Assembly (NCBI GenBank): GCA_905183005.1
Contig: CAJJDO010000067.1
Coordinates: 124,001 to 188,000, forward strand
Origin: Paramecium pentaurelia
Taxonomy: Eukaryota > Ciliophora > Oligohymenophorea > Peniculida > Parameciidae
Length of the DNA: 64,000 nucleotides
Direction of reading: 5' to 3'
The position numbers and the translations under genes were made by a program. The notes below the pieces were generated by a model. The model was given only the letters and a program-made list of their open reading frames with translations, had not been told where the DNA came from and did no database searches. Positions 22,856-35,030 of the stretch are shown in pieces; the stretch's first letter is position 1; each line of letters opens with the position of its first letter.

Positions 22856-23452
22856 ATGCAATCAATAAATTCAAGCGAAGACTCTAATCGATTGAACCGA
22901 TCAATAAATTCTTAAAGTGACATTTCTGCCTCAATCAATTAAAGTTTACCAAACATTTCGAAAAGCGAGAATAATTTCGAAATACGAAAATTAACATGGG
23001 ATGATTTTTAAGGAGTACCACCTGAAAATGATCCAGCCAATGCTCTTACAAGATGGAAAATTGGATATAATTATTAAGTGCATCATGAAGCAGATAAGAT
23101 TTAAGTGGTGGTAGATGCTTGGTGTAAGATTGATCCCTCTTCTTGGAAAAAAAATGAAACAGATGAATTATTGCATCATTAATAAGGTTTATCATTTTTA
23201 TTAATACTAATAGGCCATTTTTATATAGGGATGATCTGTGCTTTGGAGTTCAAGAAGAGAGTGCAAGAATTCTCTTTTAGTAAAGATTACAAACAAGAAA
23301 TCTCAGAGGTTTTTCATTCAACTTTTTAAGAATACTTAGATATGGAGAATAAATATAATATTGAGACTTTGAATATGTTAAATACTGAAAAACAAAGATA
23401 GTGGGATATGAAGATAATGAAGCAATTGAATTCTCTATAAAAATATATTTGA
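22856..23452 (+). CDS. DUF922-like protein with a degenerate HExxH site
   Basis: ATG 22856 to TGA 23450-23452, about 190 residues. After a Ser/Asn-rich start, LTWDDFQGVPPENDPANALT, then RWKIGYNYQ, VVVDAWCKIDPSSWKKNETD, and LLHHQQGHFYIGMICALEF match the order of DUF922, a predicted Zn-peptidase family mainly in bacteria whose signature is roughly LLxHEQxHFDIxEIxA. A 27-nt intron near 23186-23212 falls between QQ and GHF. The Glu expected in HExxH is Gln, encoded by TAA (one base from GAA). A bacterial origin is possible by family distribution. Alternatives are an inactive protease or error at one base. Confidence 0.7.
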
Positions 23453-23514
23453 GTTTATGAATAGAACTTTAGAATTCTAGTTTATTATTTTATATTTGTT
23501 TAAATATATTTCTT

Positions 23515-24435
23515 TCAAATAACTTAGTCTAATCTTCTGAGAACACCACAAGTGTTTCCGCTTTAGAGCCAAATGTGTCCTTTGAGTCCCCAACCAGTTC
23601 CCCAAGAGTTTCTGATTAACCAATTTCCATTGGCATCATATCCAACTGCAACGACAGCATGATTAGTTGATGTGTTAATACAGTCATTGAAGATACCACC
23701 AGTATATCCTTTCCAATTTGAGGCATGGACACTGACAGAAATGGGATATTTAGCAATTGCCTCATAAGCTTATGTGGCTGTACTCCATGTTTTTCTTCCA
23801 TTTGCTTTTTATGTTCCTGTTGCCTTTTAGCATTTGTTAGTTGTTGCAGTGTATGGGTATTAGGATTCTAAAAGAGCACCATTTTTATTTAAATAATCAA
23901 TAGCATTTCCTGCAAAACCACCATCACATCCGTATGAATAAGTGTCACAATCAACTAATTGTTACTCAGCATATACGTTGTATGATCCTTTATTAACAAT
24001 GAAATAGGCTTCAAAAGCACCAACAGCAGAGAATGACCAACATGATCCACATGCTCCTTGATTTTTGATTGGATTCATCTTTGCTGACCAATCTGCAGTT
24101 TCAGGATAGTTATATGATGTAATAGATTCATCAACTATAACATGAGTGTCATCAAGACCACCAAGATATATTGATTCGAATTCTTCGTCTGTTAGAGTTG
24201 CAAATTGATTTAATCCAAGTGTATAGCTTGATTATTTGCTATTGACTTATTGATAGTAGTTGTAATTCTATTTGAAGATTTCAAATCTGTATTCATCTTC
24301 AAATTAGCTGGCAAATCTAGTTTAGTATTGTTATTTCCATTCTGAATACAAAGTTCTTAAGGGATCTTCCTAGCTGAGGTAGTTTGTTGTTGCAAGGAGA
24401 ACAGTTGTGAGGAGTGCAATCAATGCTTTATTCAT
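23515..24435 (-). CDS. Cathepsin L-like cysteine protease (papain family C1A)
   Basis: From ATG 24435, 306 residues, no introns. A signal peptide (MNKALIALLTTVLLATTNYL) precedes an I29 inhibitor prodomain (EDEYRFEIFKQNYNYYQQ; YTLGLNQFATLTDEEF) and a mature domain starting near WSAKMNPIKNQGACGSCWSF. The catalytic Cys sits in QGACGSCWSFS, His in NHAVVAVGYD and Asn in WLIRNSWGTGWG. The disulphide pattern Cys...CDTYSYGCDGG is typical. It is expected in lysosomes, food vacuoles or secreted. TGA at 23515. Many Gln are TAA. Convergent with the DUF922 gene, about 60 bp apart. Confidence 0.96.
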
Positions 24436-25486
24436 TAAATTAATTGATAATATCTTTTATTTCTTTTCATTTATATAGAACTGTACATGAAGTCATCAAA
24501 ATTTATAAAATATGTAATCGTGATTTTGTAATTAATTCTGTATTACGGTATAATGAATACTAATAAGAAGCACTTAAACAATATTTAAATCAATGATAGA
24601 ACACCAGGATCATTTTTATATAATATATCTCGAATAAGAATAATATTGTAATATTTTAAAACTAATTTGAATATTTTAATCCAGTGTTCATTAAGATTTA
24701 GAATTGAAAGAAGAGAAGGCATTGTTAATTTCATATTGAAAATAAAAGTAAGGGGTTTATTTTTATAATATTTAACTTTTTTGCAAATAGATAGAAAATA
24801 GTTAAGAATGATAAATTAATAAACTTAGAAAAGGATGCATTGAAATTAATAAAATTCTATATAGAATTTTTGATCAACCACCAATATTGAAAATATCACA
24901 AGTTTTAATAAATAAATTAATTGCTTATCTTTACAATATATATTGTTTTTTTTTATTTTAAAATCTTTATTATAAAATTCTAGTAATTTATATAGTGATT
25001 TCAGTATTTACTTTGATTATTAAAATAAATCAATAATCAGGTTTTTGTTTGTTATAATAATAAATGTAATTAAATTCTGTTTAAGCAATTCTATATTATG
25101 ATTTATGATTTTTATTTGTGCTTAATAATTTTATTTTTAAATAATTATTATATGTCTTATCTTGGATTCACTCAATATATATTTATATTCAGAATATTGA
25201 TTGTTAATTTACATTCGTGAGTTTTTATATTAAATTATTATCTTAAAAGACATAATTAATATATACTGAATGTTTCTGATGGTATGTCATTAGGATGTAA
25301 AATGAATAAAAATATGCATCAATATAAATATATAAAATGATTAACATTGAATGACGATATTTTATATTTTACTCATAAAAATAAATTGATGAAAAATAGA
25401 GAAGCTACTATTTATGCGAAAATTGATAATGTTATTATTAATAAAACTCAGGACATTATGATATATGATTAATTAATTTAATTTTT
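24436..25486. other. Long intergenic region
   Basis: About 1.05 kb between the protease start and the PH-kinase start (divergent). A/T-rich with many short homopolymers. No protein-like frame, RNA gene or ordered repeat was recognised. Confidence 0.55.
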
Positions 25487-27175
25487 ATGAAATCATAATA
25501 TGATTACTCTAATGTTTTATTCGAATGCATATTGGTTCGCAAACATTTCATTTGTGATGTGAAGTATTATTGCTATGTTCTAAATGACTACATGTTAATG
25601 AGTAGAGTAAGTTATGTTGATTATGTAAGAAAACAAAGGATCTCGCTCCAAAATATGTTTTACCATTATAGTTGACAAATCAAGTAGGATGGATTGTGGA
25701 AAGGAAAGATAAGAAAATTCAATTTAAGGCTTTCACGATCAAGTACATGGAGAAATATAAAGACTTTGTGGGAAGTAGCAATGACTTGTAGAAGTAATGG
25801 AAATAAAATTAAGTAGACTGAAGGAACATCTTAGAAATAAAGTGACATTCTACAAGATTGCTGATTTCTATGAAGCACAGTACAATTTAGGAAAGGGGAG
25901 TTCAGCAAAGGTTATCTAAATAAAAGAGTTAGGAAATGAATAATCAAAATTGGCAGCAAAAGCGATAGATAAAAGTTATCTATAGAAAAGTGAATCAGGG
26001 ATGCAGGCATTTTTAAATGAGGTCAACATCCTAAGTCACTTAAGTAAATAAAATGATTGCACTTCCTTCATCAAATTATATGAGACATATGAAGGGGATC
26101 ATACATTTTATCTCATTTTAGATTTAATGTAGGGACGAACCTTAGCAGATGAATTGGATATCTTAAAAGTAAAAGAAATTATAAACTATTAGCAAAGAAA
26201 GGAGATGTTTCCAATGAAATTGGTTAAAGTTATTATGAAACAATTGCTATAAGGCGTTAAGATACTTCATGATAATAATATCATTCATAGAGATTTGAAG
26301 CCAGATAATATTATGTTTCGAGAATTAGATTCATATGAAACTCTAACCATTGTGGATTTTGGATTATCAACCTTTATTGATGTTCCTAAGTATTAATTTC
26401 CAAAATGTGGTACTCCTGGATATGTCGCACCTGAAATTTTGAATTTAGTTGATAGACAATAAAAATATGATAAAGTGTGTGATATCTTTAGTTGTGGTTG
26501 TATATTTTATAAGTTACTCTTTGGCCATAGTTTGTTTATGGGTAATACTTTCAATGAAGTATTGGGACAAAATAAAAAGTGTAATTATACACTTGATGGA
26601 TCTGAAATGAATTCAATTCCTTATGAGGCCTAAGAATTACTCAAACGGATGCTTGCAAAGAATCCTTCTGAAAGAATCACAGCTTAATAAGCTTTAGAAT
26701 CCGATTTCTTTAACAAACCTTCATCTCCCTTATAATCAAAGAGTATATTTATGTATTTAATTAGAGCTCAAAACATTTAATGTATCCAATATTAGTAGTA
26801 GGAATATATTCCAACCTACAATAGAGGGATTATTATCAGAAGCTGAATCTCCATTTTAGAGAATAAGTTAGAAATGTAAAAATTAATTCGATTTTGATGT
26901 TGACATTTAAGAAAATAAATGTTCTTCTATTTAAATTAGATAATTACCATCTGTTAAAAAACCTACTTGTGTTAGATTGGAGGATTCAACTATTGGTAGT
27001 TTTTATGCTAAAGATCCGTTAAGTAGTTTTAAGAAACTCAAAGGAAGTATATTGTTTATGTTTATTATAAGCATCTCAAAAATAATTAAATGAGACAAAA
27101 GAAATAAAGGTTAATCAATTCGATATTGATTAAATGCAAAGAATCTCATTATTTAACAGAAAAGAAGATTATTGA
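25487..27175 (+). CDS. Protein kinase with N-terminal PH-like domain (CAMK-like)
   Basis: ATG 25487 to TGA 27173-27175, about 530 residues. Residues 1-95 look like a PH domain (FICDVKYYCYVLNDYMLMSR, then YVLPLQLTNQVGWIVERKDK). The kinase follows: glycine loop LGKGSSAKV, Lys in KLAAKAID, HRDLKPDN, DFG in TIVDFGLST, and CGTPGYVAPEIL. No EF-hands follow. Introns: 25607-25629 ends AAG, a 29-nt one near 25788-25816 joins DL to LKEHL, a 22-nt one follows SPLQSK, and a 25-nt one near the 3' end also ends AAG. The tail is disordered. All catalytic residues are present; the PH domain suggests recruitment to phosphoinositide membranes. Confidence 0.88.
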
Positions 27176-27289
27176 TATTGCTTCTATTACTTAAAATCAA
27201 TTTAACATTTATTAATTGAGATATGTTTTCTTATTGTTTTTTTGGCTATGTTTAAGTTAATAATTATATAAATATTATACTTATAAAAT

Positions 27290-30200
27290 ATGAATAGGTA
27301 ACTTACACCAGATGGTACAAAATCAACAATGAGAAGTACTATTTTACCAAAGATTGTCAATAAACAATCTAAATTAGAATAATAACAAAGTATTTACTAA
27401 AGTGTAGATACAGAGAAGTTGTAAAAGAAAACTAGAAATTTTGATTTTTCTAATCTATAGAGAACAATTTAGACCAGCTATTCAAAAAGTAGACAAAAAT
27501 AAAGGACAATCCTCTAACCATTATCTAATACTATTAATAATAGAATTTAGACTAAATAACAGTTAAATAGGATAATAAATTCATTAATCAGAATAATGTA
27601 AAATGATGCTGAATTTATGAATTCATGTAAACATTTACATATGAATTCATAAAAATTATCATAATTATTACTTATGCTTACACCAATTAATTTTGAGACT
27701 GAAGGATTCTTTACAATTCATCGTAAATTGAAATAATAATAATAATTAAATGAACACTCTTATTTTATTGAAATAGATAGAATGTTTTTTGCAGTTTCTA
27801 AATTAAATATTCCTGTACCATTATAACATTTAATGTAATTATCTTAATATAGTGATTGTCTTTATTAAGATAATTCTTTTGGAATGATTGTTAATTATTA
27901 ATAAATGCTATCAATTTTAAAATAAGCATATCAAGTACATAAAAATATGTTGTCTTAATAAGAATTAAGTACAACTACAGCAAGTGATGATGAAGAAAGA
28001 TTGTCACCATCTGCTAGAAGTATGAGTATATAAATAGTATATTAGTTGTTTAGAGATTATTATCTCGTAATACAGCAAGAAAGGTTCAATTCAAATAGAA
28101 AAGATTAGGTTATATTAATGATTAGAATATGGTTGCTTATTATGATTCATTTACTGATTTAAAAAAGAAATTAGAAAGAGATTGGAATGCAAAGAACTAT
28201 ATTTTTGGATGTATTAGATTTGGTTATATTGATCTTATTAAATATCCACAATATGTTGATCATTAAACAAAGAAGGAACTCAAAATATTTGGAAAATAGA
28301 GATCAAAATTACCTATATCAATGCAAGTTGTATATAAACATAAATCTTAAGTAATGAATCAAGAGAAACCATTGAATAAATTGAATCTGTATCAACCTAA
28401 GAATATATATTATGAATCTTATACTAAAGATCCTGATTTCATTTCTAGAGTTTATTATTTAAATGTAATTACATCAAATTATTGATTAGGTATTTAGTTT
28501 ATCTAATAAGTTTAATTCAATATACACTTATAATAATGATTAAATAACTGATTACAATATAATGCATTTGGATAGTATTTGTATCAAAAGTTAATTCACA
28601 GAATAGACAGAATACATTTCCAAAGATTGTGCTTTTGATGATTATTAAGATGGTTTCCATATTAAAAAGAGAGAATATCGTCCTTTAGATTTAGAATAAG
28701 CAGATTCATCAGGTTCAGAACCTGATTTGGATGTTTATGATCCACTTTATGTAAAAAGCATATAATCATATCCATAATATTTAATTGAATTACAGATTTA
28801 ATTAACATTTCCATTGCTTTATAGATATTATTATTTCAAAATGTCTACAAATGCTAAGATTACTAGAGATGATTATATATAGTAATATAGAATTATAATA
28901 ATTATTTTAGATTAGTTGATTAATGTAAGATTAAACCTGAATAATAATTCAAAGAGAAATTTGTTAATGTTCCTAGTCCAGATAATTGTAATTATCAAAG
29001 ACATAAATATAAATAACCAGATACTGTAGATTTAACTGATGAAAGTGATAATGAAATTTATGAATAACCACTTGAAGCATTAGATAAATAAGATCTTTCA
29101 CTTAGTTTCAAAGTTTAACCTTTAATAAAAGAAGAAGATTATAGAGAACATACTCAATATTTAAAGAGTCAATCATCAATAATAATTTAGGATGAATAAA
29201 AAGTCAATGATAAAATTTAATTTGCTCATAATATTGCTAGTCCATTCATTTGTTTATAATGTATTTTACTTCTTAAATTAGATATCAGATTCTTATGCAC
29301 TATTATTGTAGTTAAGATTTCCATTATAAATTCATATGTAGATAATTCCATCTATAGTTGAAAGATAATTACCATTGAAAGAAGTGAATATTGAAGCCAG
29401 TACTATCATTATAGATAATACTCTAACTATTGATTAAGGTATTAAAGATTTGGAATCATATCCTATAATTGATATAGATTCTGAAGAGGAACCAAGTTTT
29501 GATGAAATGCCACTTGAAATTGATTTACCAGAATAAGTAGAATAATAGACAATTGAATAAAAGAATGAAGATGATGAAGAAATTACAATTGACAAAGTTA
29601 CTGAATATGTAGATTTGGAAATTAAAGAGAATTTGATTATTGAAGTTAAAAATGAATATGTAAGTAAACTTGTTATTGATGGATATCCTATCTATTTTTA
29701 TTTAGATGAACATTTAAGAAAAACAGAACCAACCATACATAAGGTTACTATGGAAGGTAAAGAAATTTAATCAATTTAAATATGTTGTGAATAAAAAGGA
29801 TCTAAAATTTATATGAAATTATTTGCAATTAAAGCTTTGTGTGATTAGAGATTAGAAAGCAATATAGATAAAAAATTAAATTATGAAGAAGAGGATAAAT
29901 AAATAAATATATATGAACCAATATCATTACCTGAATAATGGAATCAAGGTTAATTTGTTATCAATTTATATTACTTACAAAGAGAAGACATGAATTAAAA
30001 TGTTGAATGGCTCAAAAGAGTTCTAACTACTTATTTTCCTTAAATTATTATTGTTGAAGAATATAGTGAATCTTTTGAAGCCTATATATATGGAGTAGGT
30101 CCTAAAGATTTTAGAGATGCAAATGGAAGAACATTACTTTTTAGAAAAGACACAGAAGATTGGTAATATATCAATATTATTTCAGGAATTAATTTAATTA

Positions 30201-30447
30201 AGAATTTCAATTTAAGACCCTCTTAATTTATGATACAATATGCTACTTAATTAGTCTCTATGGTTCAATTGATTAATTAAGTTTTGTTTAAAATAAATAT
30301 ATTTCAGAAAATCATTCAAAGCATACAAAATCAAAATTTGAAAAATTACACTTACATCCATATAAATATGTAGAGAATGTAGAAAGAGAACGCATTAGAC
30401 CAACAACTGGTTATAGCAAAGCTGGACCAAGAAGATAAAATTATTGA
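27290..30447 (+). CDS. Large acidic protein of unknown function
   Basis: ATG 27290 to TGA 30445-30447, about 1,000 residues, unrecognised. N-terminal: basic, Gln-rich, then a helical region (TPINFETEGFFTIHRKLKQ; MFFAVSKLNIPVPLQHL). Middle: acidic linkers (DTVDLTDESDNEIYEQPLEA; YPIIDIDSEEEPSFDEMPLE). C-terminal: a beta-rich pair of segments (VSKLVIDGYPIYFYLDEHLR; FEAYIYGVGPKDFRDANGR, then TLLFRKDTEDWQYINII) and a basic end RIRPTTGYSKAGPRRQNY. At least five introns are inferred: about 28037-28053 (17 nt), 28471-28495, 28882-28910, 29261-29288 (ends CAG) and an uncertain one near 30280. Acidic linkers between folded parts suggest a scaffold; no function is claimed. Confidence 0.6.
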
Positions 30448-30686
30448 TATTATTGATATATCTATATAAATCCAAACATAAATAATCTTTCTTTAAAATC
30501 ATTTATTTACTATTAATAATAATATATCTGTATTACTTTAATTTCAATATATTTTACATATCATCCAAATTATATATGGAATTTTATCTATATATAAATA
30601 CATATAGATAAATATTTATTATATAAAAAGAATTTAGAATAATTCATAACTTTGTTTAACTTAAGAATTTCATAGAATTCATTTTA

Positions 30687-31955
30687 ATGAATAAAATAAA
30701 AAAATAACTTTTATACACTAATAATATTTAAACTATTGATAGACTATTGAGATTGAATATTAATGAATAAATAGCAATCAAACATTTATCAAATTTAAGT
30801 TTAGCAACTAAATATACTCTTCTCAAAAAGGGTTCTGTAGAATTGTAATAATTAATATTAATGGATATTTCAAATACATCACTTCCATAAAATTATACAA
30901 TTGGATAATTATTCACTTAATTATTTAAAAATATTTTAAGTTTTGGAATAAAACCTGAATAACCACAATACAAAGCTAATCTATTAGATCATTTAAGTTT
31001 AAAATAAAAAATTAAATTATTTTGTAAAAATCACCATAAATATTTTAATGAGAATATTAAAGATCAAATACTTGAAGATATTGAAAATCAAATACCAATC
31101 AATATAAAATCTAAATATTTATTAAAATGGCTTTATTTATAAGATGATAATACATATTAATAATATCATCCTCTTATAATTAATATAATATTGAATTAAC
31201 AGAATGGAGAATTAAATTATGAATCTCATAAATACATCAGTTTATTATATAGAAAACTATCATAATCTTAATTTGAAAATGTTAAATTGTTTTTGAAAAT
31301 CTATTAAGATCTTGCTTTATAATTTATGATGACTAAAAATTCAAGGAATAGAATATTGCTGAAATTAAAACTTAAAAAACAATTAGAATTGAATTATCCA
31401 TTAAATTAAATTGAATAGGATTGTTAATAATATAAGAATTTGAATAAATTAGATCATATTAAATTTTATCTTAAATATTAAGGGAATTTAGAATGGTTAT
31501 TATAATAAATTATATAATAAAAGGTTATTAACCATAATCATAAAACAGAAGTTTTATAACTTATCAATCATATCATCAAAATAAATTCATGTGAATCATA
31601 TTATTAATAATTATTTGATTAGATTATGGATGCTTTTGAACCTGAAGAAGTATTCTATCATGAACTTTAGTAAATATTTCACTTTTTATTAATTGTAAAA
31701 GATTATCCTGAAATGATTTTAGTATAGTTATTTAGAATATTTGCAGATAAACATATACTCTTTGATCCTCAAGAATTTTCTGTAATTGTATTATTAATCA
31801 ATCAATTTTAAGAAATTAATATATAGGATCAATAATAAACATATTAAATTTCTATTTATGATGAATTAAGAGATTATTATCTGAAGAATTCATTATCAAT
31901 GAGCAAAGAAATTCATTAAATTTTTATTAGATAGACTACAAATAAATTGGGTTGA
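30687..31955 (+). CDS. Alpha-helical protein of unknown function
   Basis: ATG 30687 to TGA 31953-31955, intron-free, 422 residues. It is almost entirely helical, rich in Leu, Ile, Asn, Lys and Gln with many Tyr and His (INEQIAIKHLSNLSLATKYT; HKYISLLYRKLSQSQFENV; FADKHILFDPQEFSVIVLLI). No signal peptide or membrane span. The repeated LYxxLxxxL-type helices resemble helical-repeat organellar RNA-binding proteins such as FAST or RAP relatives, but no diagnostic motif was found, so this is only a suggestion. Confidence 0.65.
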
Positions 31956-32050
31956 TGATAAATAATATTACATTTATATTCTAATGTATACCGTCACAAC
32001 TAAATTTAAAATAATCATAATTTAATTATTTTAATTATACATAATTTTAT

Positions 32051-32837
32051 ATGGACCCAGAAGCTCAAATGGATCTCAAGACTGAATCACCAGTCATTCG
32101 AGCAAATGATGATTTATCAATGTATCTACAGACCATTTACCACATAAATTTAAATGATTTCAAAGAATCACTTTATCAAATGAAATTACTATTGATTAAT
32201 CAAAGATAAGCGTAATTTGATTTAAAATATTCACAGATTCTAGGCCCTATAATGGAATTATGGTAATATGTAATAATACATACATTAGAAATATAACTGA
32301 AATAGCCCAATAATATTTCATTTCTATTACTAATATCGATTCTTTAGTTGTTAGTCGTATTTATATATTCTATATTATACTTAAAACATGCTTTTATTAT
32401 TGCAATATTAAAACATCTAATAATTAATACTTTTTATGGATATTCAATAGTTATTTTGTTAAAGAAATTTGTACCTGACCAATAATTTCATTTAATATTT
32501 GTTATTGAAGCATTTCTTTATTCATTATTTTTATTCACCATTTACAATTATTTATGTTTAGTAATAAATATATTTAATATATAGTTTATAGTCAACTTAT
32601 TAATCATCAGTCCATTAGAAATAAATAATATGCTGAACTTATTTGCCAACTACTAATTTTATTATACTATTTTTAAGTAAATTTCAAGTAAGAATTATTA
32701 AATATATATTAGGTATCAATAAAATGAAATAGCCTGAATATTTATTAATTCCTATTGGATTTTAAGTGATAATTTTCTTTGGATTTTGTTTGATACGTAT
32801 TGATTATTTCAATATTCTGGTTGACATATTATTATGA
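32051..32837 (+). CDS. Membrane protein with about five to six spans
   Basis: ATG 32051 to TGA 32835-32837. A hydrophilic N-terminus of about 90 residues (MDPEAQMDLKTESPVIRAND; FKESLYQMKLLLINQRQAQF) precedes hydrophobic stretches NISFLLLISILQLLVVFIYS, FVIEAFLYSLFLFTIYNYLC, LFIVNLLIISPLEINNM and YLLIPIGFQVIIFFGFCLI. Introns: 24 nt near 32558-32581 (GTAATAA...ATATAG) and 25 nt near 32688-32712. Not recognised as a transporter or receptor family. Confidence 0.6.
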
Positions 32838-33116
32838 TATAAATATATTTATTTAATCATGCATTTTATAATAATCAATTGATAAAACCAGTTTCTAAGT
32901 AATACATATAATTTAATCAATTTATTAAAATGGAATTCATCAATAATAATTAAATTATATTATTAAATGATATTTATCTCATTTACTTATGATTTTTTTA
33001 TTTATAGAATCAATTATAATGTTTAATCAATTAATCAGATTGTGAAATAAATTATAAATATGAATCAAAGTTAATATTATTATTTTGTTTTATATTCATA
33101 ATAAAATTACTAAAAA

Positions 33117-34796
33117 ATGGAAAAATTAGAAAATCATAAAAATTAAACAAGCTTTAGTTCTTTATTTTGTCTTAATAAATTAAAAGTAAGAACACAAGTT
33201 TTAATAATTCAAGTGATAATTCAATTTTTAATAGGAACTTTATTAACATTAATAAGTTATTTAGCATATTAATACATTATTGATATGTACTCAAATATCT
33301 CACTAGAATTCTATGTTCTATAATATTACAAAAAAACAGATATGATTACTAATTTATAAGTAAGAAGTTCTTAGGAAGTATTACTTAGAAGTTAAACTCA
33401 TCTATTAAAGTCTGATTTTTTATATCAATTCATCTAATCAGTAGAGTTGTAATATGTACAGCAGCCATTGAATTGTCTAAACTATGATGATAAATTAGAC
33501 AAATATTAATATGAATAAACATTTTGTTATGGCTTTTTTGGAGATTAAGCATATCCTCTTACAAATAAAGACTTTTTGGCAATGAATTATTCTTCCTTTT
33601 TAACTTAAGTTTTACCAATAATGGATATGGAATTAGATTTGTTATTTTCTACAATTGGTGATCAAATGTACTTTTCTATTTGGCCAGGTGATCCTTTTCC
33701 AAATTATAAACCTCATAGAAGAATATGGTATACAAACCATTTGAAGTAGATAGAATAATAAAATTACAATTTGACTTATTTTAGTGATCCTTATATATTA
33801 TGGACTTGGTTTTTGTTTATGGTAACTCAAACTAGAAATATGACAAATTTAAATGGAGGATTGAATGGTGTTTTGGGAAGTGATTTAAATTTTAGTCTAT
33901 TTCATACTTTATAATTGAAGTAAGAAAATGTAACTTTTTCAATAATTGATTCAAAAGGACAATTTCTTTTGAGTTAATTTAATATAAGTGAGGATAAATA
34001 CATTTATGATACTGATATATCAGGATATACAATGGAGGATTTTGAATAAATAAATAATTCCTTGTATTAAAAAGCATTTATTAATAATTGTTCAAAGATA
34101 GATCAATTATTGAATAATGAAAAACTTTGTAGATACAATTCAGTAACTAAAACTGAAGAATTAATAGTAGCAAAAATTTTAGATCCAACTGATTTGATTT
34201 TGTTAATGTAATAGATTTTAAATCTTATGGTTTTAGTTAAGTGGATCTTCTTGAAAAGGAGAAGGAACTATTGAATTAGCTTACTCAGATTAAAAATAAT
34301 TTTGAAGATTTCTTTAAAAATTATATACTAATTGGAACATCAACAGCAGTGTTTTCAATAATTTTGAGTTCATTAATTATATATGTAACATTGAGTCCAA
34401 TCACAAATCTAATATTGTACACTAGTTAATAGATTACTAAAGAATTTGATCTTATGAGACAATAAATAAATTAAAAGATTCATCTCAAATAAACTAAATA
34501 TTCCTTAAAGACTATATAAGAATTGCATTAGGCTTTTAGGAAAATGAATATAAAATTATTGAACCATAAGGAAGGCAGAAAAAATATCACATGTACAGAA
34601 CTTGAATAAATTTAATTTCCTTTGAAACCTTTAGAATCTTTGTCATTTGAGCCTTCTAATATTAAGGTAATGTTTACAAAGTTAATTTTAGAATTACAAC
34701 TTTTAGGAAGAAGATTTATAAGTTTTTTATCCATTTGAATATTTGAAACTTCATTAAAAAAGAAAAAGACATTGGTATAATTATGTTTCAATTTGA
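33117..34796 (+). CDS. Membrane sensor with extracellular Cache-like domain
   Basis: ATG 33117 to TGA 34794-34796, about 540 residues. Short cytosolic start, TM1 (VLIIQVIIQFLIGTLLTLIS), a large extracellular part of about 320 residues, TM2 (YILIGTSTAVFSIILSSLII), then a HAMP-like linker (SPITNLILYTSQQITKEFDL) and cytosolic tail. The ectodomain has Cache hallmarks: RRIWYTNHL (the WYxxA-type motif), TYFSDPYI, and GGLNGVLGSDLNFSLF. Introns near 34210-34238 (29 nt) and 34675-34699 (25 nt). Cache domains sense small molecules; no kinase or cyclase follows, so the output is unclear. A structural relative lies at 51551-53035. Confidence 0.75.
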
Positions 34797-35030
34797 ATAA
34801 AACATTCAGTTAAATTAATTTGATATTCTCTTTTGTGATAATTCAATATTATAATTCAATCTATGTTGTATCATATCTAACATTAAGATAATTGATAATA
34901 TGAATTTGGAACTTAAATGATTACAATTATCTTCTTTAACTAAGAGATTGATGTCTGTATAAAATAAGTAAAATATATTCTGTTTAACTATAATAAAATA
35001 TATAAAATAAACAGAAATATTCAAATTTGA

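Noticed and set aside
22654..22895. Plus-strand 80-codon ORF before the DUF922 gene
   Set aside because: It overlaps the DUF922 start in another frame and shows no motif; it may be a 5' leader, but it cannot be supported as a gene.
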